Of a stretch of 64,000 nucleotides of DNA, positions 12,660-26,250 are shown one piece after another. Every line of letters begins with the position of its first letter. Position 1 is the first letter of the stretch. The position numbers and the translations under genes are program-made. This stretch comes from Dioscorea cayenensis subsp. rotundata (Eukaryota; Streptophyta; Magnoliopsida; Dioscoreales; Dioscoreaceae). The stretch lies in contig NC_052477.1 in assembly GCF_009730915.1 (NCBI RefSeq), positions 27,236,578-27,300,577 of the forward strand, written 5' to 3'. Below the pieces are notes generated by a model. It had not been told where the DNA came from, did not search any database, and was given only the letters and a program-made list of their open reading frames with translations.

Positions 12660-13060
12660 AGACATTAATTGACTAGGCTTCATCTTGAGGAGCCCCTCCC
12701 TATGATCCGATGTAGTATTGTTTTTGCGGGCACTAGGATCTCCGATCCCCTTGAACAGTCAGCTCCTGCTAGGTAGGCAGATGAGTCCCCTTCGATAGAG
12801 CTTCCTTTATGTAGAGCTCCACTAGTCTCATATCTCGTTCATCCAGTTTTTGGATGTTCTTTTGTTCTTTTCTATATGTTGTTTGCTGCGTTTAGTTATA
12901 TTCCGTGTTTTTTCCAAGCTTTACCTTTGGTGATCCGGTTGTGGGTTTTTTTTTTCCTACCCATGTCTTTTGTATTCTTTTTTTTTTAATTCATATGTGA
13001 TTTATTTATTTTTTAAAAATTATAATAATAATAATTTATAATAATATATTATTAATATTT
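12660..13060 (+). mobile_element. Possible 3' end of a LINE-type retrotransposon
   Basis: A stretch of unusually GC-rich, non-coding sequence (about 12665-12850) passes into T-rich text with short runs of T and ends in an A-rich TAA/AAT repeat near 13015-13045. Plant L1-like elements often have T-rich 3' untranslated regions ending in poly(A) or (TAA)n. No reverse transcriptase is present, so only a truncated tail could be claimed. Weak call from base composition alone. Confidence 0.25.
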
Positions 13061-15279
13061 CTACATGACCAAAAAAAAAAAATCCCCATTTTTGCAAGAG
13101 GCAAGCAAGCAAAAGCATTCCAAAACAACCATCAATATATTATATATATGAAAGGATGATTGAGCCATTATAATATATATACAATAACATAAACTTAATC
13201 CTCTAACGAAAGAATACTTGAAATAGCAATCCACATGTCTAATTCTCTTGGTAAGAGTGCTAGCCATGATCCTTGGGATCTTGTGGCAAACCATGCTTGT
13301 GACTTCATAGTTCCTACTTCCTAGATTTCAAAGGTTGGTGAGAATTTTGTCCATTTTGGAAGCCTAGTTTCAAAGCTAGCTTTTGAAACAAACAAACCTC
13401 TTGTACTATTGACAAGGACTATGGCTTCCTGATTGAGTGACCATCAATATCAATACCTTTTATTTAGCTCTTATTTTCTCTACATATTTCACTTTCCACA
13501 TGATTTATGATTTTATCGTGTATAGAGTGATCAAATAATGGACCATATCTAATGCCATGCAATATCAATGTATGCATTTAATCTATTTAATCAGTTAAAG
13601 AGCCTCCACCTAATTAAGATTGGATTTAGTCTTTACAATACAAATTAGCTATATTTTATATCCAAGACGAGCCACTCCCTCGCCTCTAACACTAATTTAA
13701 TATGGTTAATGATAGATGGGCAACCTTTAATACCAAATTAAGTATATTAAAATTGAATAATTTTTGTGTATATACCATTTAATTTTGGTTGTTTGTTAAA
13801 GTAATTAACAATTGTTTTTTTCTCTTTTATGTTCTTTTCTTTTTGTACTGTGCCAGTATTGTATCAGATTATTTTTAATAGATCTCCACTCTTGGTGGAT
13901 TCATAGTTTATGCTTTTTTCTCTATATTTTATAATTAGTGCACTTCTTATTTTGTTTTAAATGCATGTGATTTATCTTTTTTAAATTTACACATATGTAG
14001 CACAATTTTTGGGACTATTGTGTAGATTTTAAATCTACGCACATCACACAAGGTTTTGTACCTTTTTCTCCTTTAATTTTAATAATTTTGATTCTCTCTC
14101 AAGTCACTTTTTCTCTGGGTTTCCTTATCTTCTACATTTTTTTGTTTTCTATATGGGCGTCTATAGAAGCCCGCAAATAATATTTTTTAATATATATAAA
14201 CAATATTATTAAAAATCCAAGATATTTTCTAAAATCTTAATAAAATAAAGTATTTTTTCTTTTAACAGAGTATAAACAATTAGTTGGCCGTAGCTTTAGT
14301 AGGAGGATTTTTTTGTTTATAAAGATGTTTTGGTTATTTTAATTAAAACAATAAAAGCATTTTGATGATTTTCCTATAATACAAATAATTTAGCCATTTT
14401 AGTATATATATATATATAGAGATCGTTATGTAGTGCAGTGTGCATATAATTTATAAAAATAGTTCCAAATAGTGGCATGTAATATTACCACATGTTTAGA
14501 TATTTGTTGAGAATTCGCTAAAAACATCTGTGGACTATAACATGTGGCAATGCTACTTGTCTAGGACGAATCAAATTCCACAATCAAACAAAATATACAT
14601 GTGAGTCTTTAAAAAAAATCATTTTTAAAAATAATTATATATAATATTTAAAAAATAAAATTCAAAAAATCATTTCAAAAATAGATGTCTATATATAAAT
14701 TCAAAACTTCAAAAACATTTACTCAAACTCAAATGACCCAAATATTATAATATTTTTTATAAATTATTTTTTTAAAATATGAAATTAATATCTGAACATA
14801 CATATATTCTCATTTTCACATAAACTAAAATTAGAAATTTATTTTTTTGACAAGCACATGAATACCTTGTAAGCTAAAATAGGAGTGGTAATGACGGAGA
14901 TTCAACCCGACAGAAGAGGGGCCAATCTATCCACATTTTCTAAACGGGGATGAGAACAAAAAATATCTTTTTCACCCAATAAAAAGTCTAACCCAATAAA
15001 AAAATTTTATATATAATTTTTCTTAACATTAAAAAAATCCAAAGCCCGTCCTCGTTCCGTTACCAGCCCTAAGCTGGAGACCCATGCCTAAGGATCAAGA
15101 GTTTGTTGGATGCATATGAATTTTTAAATAAATGTTCAATGTAAAAATTTATTAAATAAAGAACACGGAAACAAAGTACACGTAGAGAGCATGCATGCAT
15201 CTTCCACCCCTCGCAATTCACGCGAGAAAGAGTAAAAAATGAAAAAGAAATAGAAAAAGAAAAAGAAAAAGAAAAAGAA

Positions 15280-15665
15280 AAGAATCCATTTCACACCTGC
15301 CACAAAGACGCGACAACGGGGCACTGACTCAGCGAAACCCCGGCCATTTCTTATCGATTCTAGTGCATGCACACGTACCACCAACAACCTTCTCTCTCCC
15401 TCACACACGTGTGAACTACCCAACTCTTTTCATTTTGTCATCTTCTTCTTCTTCTTCTTCTTCTTTTCTCTTGAAACAAGATTTACTTTTAATTTGATGA
15501 ATGACTGGACTCAGTGACTCAGATAGTCTCAGTCTGTCTTCTCTGATGACCATCTTGTATTTTTTTCATGCATGCATGCATGCCATGAATGCAGTCTGCG
15601 TCCATGCAGTACTGCATCCATGGCTAACCATTCATCATCCTCAGTGATAATTATATCTGGTTGGA
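15280..15665. other. Composite block: (CTT)n, RY repeats and a palindrome
   Basis: Less AT-rich than its surroundings. It contains a (CTT)n run (about 15442-15464), a CATGCATG repeat (about 15568-15583) and the perfect 14-base palindrome ATGCAGTACTGCAT at about 15604-15617. RY motifs (CATGCA) are bound by B3-domain factors. No protein is encoded. It may be a distal regulatory element or a non-coding transcript start. Confidence 0.25.
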
Positions 15666-16121
15666 TGCCTTCAAAGTTTCAAACCAGTGGGTCTATATTT
15701 ATATATACTATATATATAGTACATGAGTTTTTATCTTTTATCTCTTGATAAGGATATATATTAAATTGGCTCATTGTACGAATGTTATACAGGAGTTAAG
15801 ACCCCTCTGCTTCGCCTGAAACGAAGTGCTTTGTTTTTACTAGTGAAAACATTCTGCTCTTTTTGCATTCACATGAGGTACTATATATATATATATATAT
15901 GTGATATGATATTTTGGTTCAAAATGTAAGAGATTGTTTTTCCAACAAGATTAAGATGCATGGTGGTATATGAAAAGTAGTTTGTATATATATATATAGA
16001 TAAAAACCCATCTAAGAAAACTTTTTCTTTATGTAGAGATGATTTATTAATCACTTCACAATGTTAAGTATGCTTGAGATAGCTCAGATATTTTAAAATT
16101 ATAGATTAACTTGACTGAATT

Positions 16122-16123
<2 letters not shown>

Positions 16124-16184
<61 letters not shown>
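16124..16184. repeat. Long (TA)n microsatellite
   Basis: About 30 uninterrupted TA/AT units, the longest pure dinucleotide run in the window. Confidence 0.95.
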
Positions 16185-16187
<3 letters not shown>

Positions 16188-19100
16188 GGTCTCTATATAT
16201 AATCCAAATAAATATTTTTACGTGAGTTAACCATTTTCATCTGCCATCATACTTAATTTGACTGATGGATCTCTTATATAGTATGAATCATGTAGAGTTC
16301 ATTTATAGAAAGATCCATATAATATTCATAACATAGAGTTTAGGATGACAAATAAATGCTTTAAATTAATGATAAATAAACAAATATATATTTTAAACTA
16401 ATAAATAGTAAAAAAAAATGTACTAGAGGAAAGATAATCTTTTTGTAACTACTAATAATAGTTACTTTAAGAAAGTGAAATGATTAAAATGATAGCACAA
16501 ACAAGTGTTGTTAGACATGTTATCCATGTTATTATTTTGATTTAGTAAAGGGTATTCCTAACCCTATTAATTATCCACACATACATGTTTCAAGCTAAAC
16601 ACTAATGAGTTTAAGCTTTGAAAAAGCAATATTGTTCATTGTTTGGCTCCCAATATTGTCTAGTTCATTGAATGTAGAATGTAGATTAATGTAGGTGTAA
16701 TTAAAATGTGACATAAAAAGAAGAAGTACTATGCCGCTTATCTTGATATGAAAAATATGAGATCCCATAGACCAAATCTCACTTCTATTGTGGTTCAAGG
16801 ACATTGAGATATAGACTAATAATAACTAGGAATGTCAACATGGTCCACATATCTAGACCTATTCATGGAGAAACATGTTTTGTTTGCTTCTCACCATTTG
16901 TCATGTCCATCAAAAGCAAGGAGTATATGTCTATATTATACATTGAATAGGAACATTTAATCCATGGTATTCATTGGAGAGTGTGACTTTCAACTACCCC
17001 CATGTTGCTCTATAATCCTATAGACTTTTCATTGTGCTTCTTTGCATCACTGTAACCTTTTATCTAACTTATTCCCTAGCTCAAAGTAGCTATGGAGTAC
17101 TAGGGGTTTGAAGCTATAAGTAACATGAAGGAAACAGGATGGAGCACTTGTACTTCATCATTCATGATGAACATTAACATTGACATGTATTTCTTTTGGT
17201 CTATAAAGCAAACACATCCAAGTCTAAGAGAATATGTTCTTAGTCTCATTACTAACAAAAAAAGGTGTATGAAAGGAATACTAGGAACACAATTGAAGTT
17301 GTTACCATAAAAGAGCATGCATGCATGCAACTATTTCTTGTTGTTTACCCAATATACAAAAGACATACTTTAATTTCCACATATATATATATATATATTG
17401 TTTATATAGCTAGTGACGATTCTATAAGCATTGGAATGAAGAGAAACGTGGCTCATTGTATCTTTGAAGATGATTAGATGAACAAGAATAAGTTACAACG
17501 AAGTCAAAAAAGGAGGCTACTTTGATTTGAGTTCATGCATGCGCAACTCAGCTATTTGTTCTTATTTTTCAACTTCAACACACATGGGTCGGTTTGTCTT
17601 ACACTTCATTGCATCTAACCATATATCTCCCAACCAATCCAAACAACATTATCAATTTGATGGAAATAATAAATTATTCTTTGCCAATTTAATGAAATAA
17701 ACACATTTTTTTTTCTTTGTCCCTTATTTTTCAAATTAATCATCATCATCTTTAATTATTGTTCTCTTATTTGCACCGACAACATGTTATCTTAATTTGA
17801 TTTATCATTTAATTTGTTTTCTAACGTCTTTGCCATTTTTGTCTCATGTGAGAATCATTTTAAACTATGAATAATTCATTACATCGATTCAGATAATCAC
17901 ATCAACTTCTAAAATGAAATCAATGACACACAAAGTAAATTATTAAAGTGATGATTTAGATGTGATTAAGAATAAAGGTGTGATAACTTAGATGCCTCGT
18001 GATAAACATTGGGTGTAATTTATCATAAAGCAATACATGATCAGCTCTTTTTGCAATGTCATTAATTGATATTTATGGTGTGAAAGTTGAATTGAAATAT
18101 GAACTACATATAGTTAGTTAGCTGCTTAATTAAGTTAAGTATAATCTTTAGTATAACGGTGCATAATGAAGAAGGCTTGTCAAGGGGAATGTAAAGTCAA
18201 AAGACAAGGTTTGTGATGATCTCATTAGTCAAAATTGGCACACAAAAGGTAATGGTGATGGAAGTTCAATTATAATTTATTTATTTATTTATTTCATTAA
18301 TATATTAAAATCAATATATTAATTAATTATCATGTGTAAAATATAATTGTTATTTGATATAAAATTAACAGTAGAACTTGAAGTTAATTTTCCTTTTTAT
18401 TTGTGTGTGAGAGAAGACTATAACTTATCGATTAAATTAAATAGTTTTTTAATCATAATATACAAAGCATTTATTTGTTTCTAGAAGTATAATATTTGGT
18501 AAAATAGATTAATAGTCAATAGAATATTAGGTATTATAAAAAGCACAAAATAAACAAATAGAAATGAGCATGAGTGAAGTAGGCCATTACTTTGAGAAAT
18601 CTATTAACATAACATTTAGAGTCAAAAAGCAAATAGGTTTGAGTCACTTAAAGCAAGGAAAAGATGATTGAAAAAGTTGAGTTTGAAGTTATATTCCATT
18701 GAGTTCCAATTGTTGAAAGATTAAAATATTAAAGTAAAAACAAAGTAAAGCAACAACATGCTTTAGTTATCACTAAAATACAATAACTTAATTCCCACAA
18801 ACTCTTTAATTAATTATTTCTAACAAAAAAAATAAAAATTTAAAAGTCGAAAACAGTCTTGTTAAATTCAAACAAGGAGGCTTCAAAGAAATAATGATTA
18901 TTTCTCATTTTTTTTGTATTAATATCTTGATTAATATCAGCCATTTATTTCTAAATCTATCCGAGCAAAACAAATATTAAGAGAATATCATCACTTTCAC
19001 TAAAAAAAATAGACGAATTTAATTATGGTCTTAATCAGATATCAAATCAAAAAATTATTCATCATGTATGACTTTTAATTTTCATTTCCACATGTATAAA

Positions 19101-19747
19101 TATAATTACTTTTGCTAATGTGATTGCCAAATTCACACCCACTTTAATAAAAACAAAAAGAACAACTTTGACAACAGAGAAACAAGCAAGAATTTGGATT
19201 ATATATTTAAAACAAAAAAAAAGCATTCCAACTGAGCTCCCTAATCAAGTTCATTGTCTTAATCCTATAATCCATGCACTAATCCATAATTAACATCTAA
19301 TCAGTTGCTCTTCTACACTTCCAAAGAGGCGAAACAATCAAAGAAACAAAACAAACATATAAATCTTATTAATCTTAATTAACAACAATATCAACATTAA
19401 TAATAACATGCATGATTAATAACTCTATGATTTCAAGCACAAAAACAAGGAGGACAAAGAGTAGAGGTGTACATATACAAAGAGAACAAGTGGCAAGGGA
19501 ACACCGAACAGCCCTGTGGAATTAAAAAAGCAATTTTTTTTTCTTGTTATTTTTTGAATCCTTTTGAATTGATTTATATGTTTTTTTAGTTGAAAAGCAA
19601 GGGTGGTGGGGTGGTGTCTGGTGTGTGAGCATAGAGACAAAGTAACTGCTGGTCTTTTTGCTATTGGGTTGAAAGACATGAGTCTTGGACAAGCATATGC
19701 AAACACTCTCACAAGTATAAAGAAAGATAGAGAGATATAGAGAGAAA

Positions 19748-19754
<7 letters not shown>

Positions 19755-19780
<26 letters not shown>
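19755..19780 (+). repeat. (GA)n microsatellite upstream of the MYB gene
   Basis: About 13 GA units lie about 245 bases before the MYB start codon, probably in the promoter or leader. GA tracts can bind BPC/GAGA-binding factors; this is inference. Confidence 0.8.
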
Positions 19781-19781
<1 letters not shown>

Positions 19782-20022
19782 AGGTGGAGAAGATGAAGGA
19801 GAGCATTGGGGAGAAGTCCCAGAGCACACGAGGGGGTTCTTAATGAGGGATGATGTGCATGAAAAACATAGACAAAAAAAAGAGAGCAGTGTTTATCTTT
19901 CTGTCTTTCTTTTCTTTCTGATCTTGCTTGCTTGGTTTGTGTTCTTGGCAGCAGTTGTTAGTGTTGTTTGTGTTTGTTTTTTGTTCAACATCTTGTTGTA
20001 AAGAAAAAGAAGAAGAGTGTTC

Positions 20023-20939
20023 ATGGCTTGTCCACCACCTTCAGCTCCATTTTATGGAGAACAGAGGCACTGTGCCAGAGGACATTGGAGACCAGCTGAA
20101 GATGCAAAGCTTAAAGAGCTTGTTTCAAAGTTGGGCCCTCAGAACTGGAACCTCATTGCTGAGAAACTTGAAGGAAGATCAGGTATATATATATATATAT
20201 ATATATATTAAAGTCTAAACAGAGTTTGAGAATATGTGGTTTGTTTTCTGAATAGAGATTTTGGTGTAGGGAAGAGTTGCAGGTTGAGGTGGTTTAACCA
20301 GTTGGATCCAAGGATTAACAGGAGAGCATTCAGTGAAGAAGAAGAAGAGAAGCTTTTGGCTGCTCATAGAGTCTATGGAAACAAATGGGCACTGATTGCC
20401 AGGCTTTTTCCAGGAAGGACTGACAATGCTGTGAAGAATCACTGGCATGTTATCATGGCCAGGAAACAAAGAGAGCAGCAACAACAACAGTCTAGTACTA
20501 GTAAGAGAAGAAGACACTCAAATATCACAACAACGGCAACATCAACAACAACTTGTAGTGTTTCTCATTCTCAAATTATTAGGATGGATGTTAATGCTTG
20601 TAGTGCTGAAAGCACCATTACAAGCACCAGAGATGAGTCTTCATCCTTCATGGATGGCACTGGTATGTGTTTTATTTCTGTTTGTTTCTGATAATGGAAC
20701 TCTTCTGATTAAAGAAAGCTGAGTTCTTTTTCACATCAATGGTTTTTTTTTTCCTCTTTGCAGGGACTTTGAGAAATGGTGTCCTAATGATGTTTAATGT
20801 TCAGTCTGACTCTACTTCTGAGGCTTCAGCCAGTGATTCAGTAGCCAATCAGTGCACACATGGTGAACCAAAAGATGAAGAGAAGAACCACAAATTCAGC
20901 TTCCCATTCATAGACTTTCTTGGTGTTGGAGCCATGTGA
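20023..20939 (+). CDS. R2R3-MYB transcription factor, subgroup 21 (MYB52/54/105/117-like)
   Basis: Nuclear DNA-binding protein. Subgroup 21 members regulate secondary-wall formation, organ boundaries and lateral organ separation. Exons as read: 20023-20182, 20270-20662 and 20764-20939; 242 residues. Introns are about 90-100 bases, GT-AG. Repeat R2 (about residues 18-68) has Trp22, Trp42 and Trp61. Repeat R3 (about 69-119) has Phe74 in place of the first Trp, then Trp93 and Trp112. Diagnostic text includes [36 protein letters not shown] and [12 protein letters not shown] Gln/Ser-rich linker follows, and the protein ends in [12 protein letters not shown], the conserved tail of the group. The first intron interrupts R2 at the usual [11 protein letters not shown] position. 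Intron 1 carries (TA)n. Confidence 0.95.
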
Positions 20940-23900
20940 GAACAAGAACAAGAACAAGAAGAAGATGTACTGAGTTTTGTTGTTGCAGTTGTTGATGTAG
21001 TAGTTGTTGTAGCTTCAAGACTTAAGAATGAATGAAATGAATGGTTCAAGAGATTAAAAAAAAAAATGATGTCTTTTTTTGGAGTATAAAGAGTGAATTG
21101 ACATAGCACTTGAAAAGAATGCAAAGGTTCCTAAAGGGGAGACATGATCTCAAAATCTCATCCTTTTTCTTTCAAGCTATAAACTAAGTTTTTTTAAAAA
21201 AAAATTTAAGAAAAAAACAAAGAAAAATAACTCAAAACACAACAAGAATATTGAGCAAAGAGTGGTTGATTGAAATGAATGAGGGGGGATAATCAACAGT
21301 GAACAGTAACAGAGTGCATGCTAGTACTCATGCATTAAAGAAAGTGCTGTATGTGTTGCTTAAAATATGATATTTTAATGAATATATATATTCTTACATA
21401 TTTTGTTTATTAATTTTGGCAAAGAAAATAACAAAAGTGATGAAATGGTGGCCTGGTTTTGGGTTGGGAGTTTGGGGAGCAAGAGGAGGATTGGAGGAAG
21501 AAGGAGAAGGAAGAAGATCAGGAGGAAAACAAAGAGTGTAACAATAATATTCTTTTGTTTGTGGGTGGGGGTGGAGTTGTTTGCATGGGACAAAGATACA
21601 TGCTTAGAAACGCTTGCCAACAACCTTCCCATGCTTTTCACCCTCTCTTTCTCTCTCCATTCAAACTTATTTATTTATTTACTGTTCAATATATATATAT
21701 ATGTATGAATATAAATTTCTATACACAGAAATATATAATTATTTATATAGTACATCTGTAGTCATATTTATTGTGTCTTTTTCATCTCTCTTCGGTTTTT
21801 TTTTTCGCCTTTATTTTCTTTGTCTGTTCTTCTTGTGTGTTGTTGTCTTGCTGATCTGTTTTTTCTTGTGTTTTGTTTCTTCTTTTGTATTTGTTCTTAT
21901 GTTTTTTTATAATGAATTTGTAATTTATTTAATTTTATTTTTTTAGAAAAATATTAACTATGCATTTGAATGCCAATATTTACTTATACTTGTTTTGTTA
22001 TCTTATGTGTTGCAAAATTGTTAACTTAACTGACCAGAATTTGGATGGTTTTAAAGTTTGTAGCTTTTAGAAAAATCAATGAGTTAAAAAATAGGGGAAA
22101 AAGGACTAATTGCTTTAGAACTAACTTATGACTTCCAAAAAAAACCAGTGGGTTTCTAAGTTGAAAAAAGAATTAACTAACTGCTTTAAAAGAGAACCAG
22201 TATGTTAAAGACAAAAAAAATACCAAATCTCTTTTATAGCCTTAAGAGAATAGTTTTTATGTAAAAATATATAATGATTTTTTTTGGTTGGAAAGTAGAA
22301 AGGAAAATTTACATCAAAAATATTATTTTAAAAATATATTATGTAGCCAAAAATGCTTTTGTTCCAATTACAGTGGCCTCACTATATAAAGTTTGGTCAC
22401 TATGTAAAGTTTTGGTTTCTTAACTCGTCAAGATTTCAAAACACGCTTAATACAACGACGCCAAAAGATTTCGATATAAGCATCCAGTAATTCAATTACC
22501 ATATCGCTGTGAGAAGCCGAATCGGCCAGATAATCAATTTCTCACTGAGCACATGTCCCATGATTATATATGCGCTTGTTGTATTTATATAAAAAAATTA
22601 TGTAAATTCAATTTTATTTAAAAAATATTATTTTACAAAGAAAAAAAAACATGGCCCAACCTATGGAAATATTATTATAAAATAGTTTATTATATATACC
22701 ATATAAATAATATTCTGAAATTTGTGACAAGTAAGATTCAGAAAGTACAAAAAAATTTAATATTACACAGTAAATCTCATTTTTTAAAAATTTAATATAT
22801 ATATATCCCTATTATATAAAAAGATAATTTCAAAGGAGAAAGAATTTTTTTAAACAATTTTTTTTACTGTTACACAAGCATTTATGTACATAAAGATAAT
22901 TTTTATGATGGCATATGCACACAAAACACAAACTTCTCTTAATTATTTGATGCCAATATATATATATATATATATATAATCGAGGACCCTAGCATGTATT
23001 TATTAGTCTTTCCTAGCAAACAAAGAGTTCAGAAAGGAACTTGGTCCCACAGTTACAAAGGCTTTAACATTATGATGAAAAGATAAAAAGAAGCAAAGAA
23101 AAAGAAAGGAAAAAACAAATAGAAGAAGAAGAAGAAACCATGAAAGAGAGGGAAATCTCATGGCAGTAAAAGAAACTTTTTTTAGCTTCAAAAGAAGTGC
23201 AGTGATCATTCAGATGCTCTCTTTCTGCAATTTGTGTGTCAGTCTGTGTATATACAAATAATATTTATAATTGACAGAGCTTTATCATGCAATAGTAGTT
23301 TAAATTATCATATCCAAAACAATTCTCATTAAAATTCATCATATATTTTTTATTTATGGTTATTTACCGTTTTAAACTCAATAAATAAATAAATAAATAA
23401 ACTAGAGATCTCTGTATTTATCATACCATCAAATGAAGTTTTGACTTCATCAACTCTTCCTTTGATCTAAGGACAATTGAAAATTTACTCACGTATTAAA
23501 TTTTGAAAATGTGGATAAACCAATTCAATTAAAAAAAAGTCAATGATATTTTGTATTAATTTTTTTTATTTTTTAATCATTTTTTGAATCACGTCTAGGG
23601 GTTAGTTAGTTTACTATTCTGTGATCATCGTTAAAGTTTTCATGGTAATATATTGATGATTTATTTATTTTTAAAATAAAAAAGAAAAAAGAAAAGAAAA
23701 GATACAGTGATAAAAGACACTTTGTGATATTCTTTTTATTAAAGTTATTTGTGTGCACAAAAGTCATAAAATATAGAATTGAATGGGAAAACTTGTAAAA
23801 AAAATAATTAAAAATAAATAAATAAATACAATTGAAAGGGAAGTCTCATCTTTATAAACTCACATCAACGTTTCTACTGTGCTTTCGGCATTACTTATAT

Positions 23901-25269
23901 ACATAACTCCAAACTTGTATTTCATAAGCATTACCTAACAAAATATTCAAAGAATATGTTTGCTTTTCTAGTCATGCATGTACTTAAAAAAAACTTAATT
24001 AAAGTTAATAGATTCGTTTCTAGCATCATCTTATTAATTAAACATTGATCACTACAATCCAAACACAACACTCTTGTTCTTCTTTTGTTAACATTGTTCC
24101 TAGAATTCATTGTCTTTTTAATCTTCATGCATGTTCTCTCTCTCTTGTCTCCTACTTTACATATCCTCCACTTCAACCACTACATCCATTTGCAAGTCCA
24201 TGCAATCAAATGTACTCTAAATCTATTAATTAAACCTTAACAACAGAGACTAATCACTAACTTTGTCTCTTAATCAACTATTAAATTGCAGCCATTGTTG
24301 ACTAGCAAAGTTGTTATTTTGCACTAATGTAAGAATAAACCTTGGTTAGTTCTCCATTAATTGTTGTTTTTCTGCAGTGATATTATTTCTGCTTTGTTGA
24401 TTGAAAGGATTACTGTAACAATAATTTAATCATAATTAGTTAGGTACATGTCTACCATATCTTGTTGGTAGTGTTTCATTCTTGTATGTTTCTAATACAT
24501 TGTCCCCTTAACATTGTTTGAAGTTAAATCAGAAAAATTTTGTTGTTTGTATTTGATACGCGGCGTGTATTAATTGAAACAAACAAATAGACGTTGATGA
24601 CAATGCAGAGTCAGTATCAAAGAAAGGTGTAACCCATGAGTCTAGCTCATACTTGATATTGTTTTATATACTAATTAAGTTGTCAACATAGTGTGTGTCA
24701 GCAGAGCAAATGACTAATCAGTGATTGATGACTATCAATCATTTGATCTATCTGTCAAAGTTAGGGAGTTTCTCATGCTAATCCAATTCAAGCAGAAAAA
24801 AGTTGACATGATTGAGACTAACTAATTCCCATCTGTTTTCACATTTTGGTGTGCAATGTTATGTTTTGAACTCATACTATTTCTGAACATTGTTTTACTG
24901 TACATTCTCAGATAATTTATAAATTCAGAATAAGAAGTGACATATAACTAATCAATATATATATATATATATATATGATAATGTTTCAACATCAAAGCTG
25001 TTACAATAATGACTCATAACTCTCTTTCTCAAACACAGAAAACAAGTGTATTGAAAGAGAGAACAGCATTAATTGGCGGGTGACAAACAACCCCTGTTTC
25101 ACCACAGCCTAAGTTAATTAGACACCATCTTCACATCAGAAGAACACAATCGAAAACAAAATCACAAACACTAGTTATAACTCCAGACACAAACATTAAA
25201 CAAAGGATCAAGCATGCATTGCAAAAGGCCATACCAAAAAAAGCCTCACAATGATAGCAAACTTGGGCT
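20940..25269. other. Gene-free interval between MYB and expansin genes
   Basis: 3' flank of the MYB gene, then AT-rich DNA. At 21770-21945 a T-rich stretch resembles LINE 3' untranslated text but carries no diagnostic motif. At about 22370-22560 there is a short less AT-rich patch of unknown origin. (TA)n runs lie at about 22957-22979 and 24957-24976. Convergent transcription from MYB (+) and expansin (-) ends in this interval. Confidence 0.45.
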
Positions 25270-26190
25270 TCAAAACTGACCACCTGTGTATGTCTGCCCA
25301 AATGCCCAGTTAGAAGGTGCAACATTCACTGAAGTTATACATGCACCATCACTAGTGCACACTTTGAATGACAGAGCTTGGCCATTCAAGTAACTATTGC
25401 TCTGCCAATTCTGTCCCCAGTTCCGGCTCATCGGTTGATAATCAGTGTTACTACTGCCTTTAATCGACACCGATACAACATCCCCGGCACCGCCTACATT
25501 AGTAATCAACACAAGGTTGAAGTAAGAGTGACCATTGATAGTGAATCTAATACCTCCTTTCTTCTCACAAGCAACCCTGATCAAACCAAACTGTTAATTA
25601 AATACAAAAGAGCAAAAACATGTTAGACACTTATTTTGACAATTACTGAATTTTACCTGCGGTATTGAACCGGAACAATGCCGGCTTTATACTTAGCAAT
25701 GAGCTGAAAAACAGGCTGAGAAAGATCAAAGTGTTGCAGTGGTGCATTACACCAGCCTCCTGCATTGTTAGGCAAAGCATTGTTAGGTGGACAGTAGTTT
25801 GTTCCAGTGACAACAATGGAGCCAGGAAGACACCATTGGTCATCATTCACACATTTTATCTCAAAACATGCACCACAACTCTGTCCATTGTTGAACAAAG
25901 CTGTGCTCAATGCTGCTGTGTTTGTCCCATATCCTTGACTGTATAAATTACCATAACCACAAGCTCCTCCTGCAGTAAAAGCAAAACTACATCAATACAT
26001 TGATCATTATAAGAATTATATGATTACAAGAATATTTGACATCATGCATGCACTCACCCATTGTGCCAGAAGCATCACCACCTCCATAGAAAGTTGCATG
26101 ACCACTAGACCAACCACTGTCTCCATGAACTTGGCTAACCCTGCTTAAATGAAACACAATGACAAGAAGAATAAGAAGAGGAAGCTCCAT
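25270..26190 (-). CDS. Alpha-expansin (EXPA), cell-wall loosening protein
   Basis: Secreted protein that loosens cellulose-xyloglucan contacts in acidifying walls without hydrolysis. Exons in transcript order: 26190-26058, 25969-25657 and 25576-25270; 250 residues, GT-AG introns in phase. A signal peptide ([16 protein letters not shown]) comes first. The six-stranded barrel domain (GH45-like) has [20 protein letters not shown], paired cysteines, the expansin box [14 protein letters not shown] with the HFD catalytic-type motif, then the CBM63 domain beginning near [16 protein letters not shown]. The last residues (TYTGGQF) match EXPA tails. Length and intron positions fit the family. A TATA box sits 50-60 bases upstream, giving a very short leader. 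Confidence 0.96.
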
Positions 26191-26240
26191 GGATGTAATG
26201 AATTGGAAAGAGAGGTGAGGAACAAGAGAGGAAGAAGAGG

Positions 26241-26250
26241 TATATTTATA
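26241..26250 (-). promoter_or_regulatory. TATA box of the expansin gene
   Basis: On the minus strand this reads TATAAATATA, 51-60 bases before the expansin start codon. It predicts a leader of only about 20-30 nucleotides. Confidence 0.6.

Larger units (their letters stand above)
9841..19754. other. About 10 kb without a recognisable gene
   Basis: Very AT-rich DNA with many (TA)n runs and a few repeat features listed separately. Frames above 60 codons here are low-complexity or AT-driven and show no family signature. The segment at about 16560-17480 is somewhat less AT-rich and may be old mobile-element DNA, but I cannot name it. Confidence 0.5.

Noticed and set aside
14905-14920. GACAGAAGAG, a partial match to miR156
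   Set aside because: Only ten bases match and there is no hairpin partner.
16560-17480. Possible old retroelement remnant
   Set aside because: No diagnostic motif, terminal repeat or coding domain could be identified by eye.
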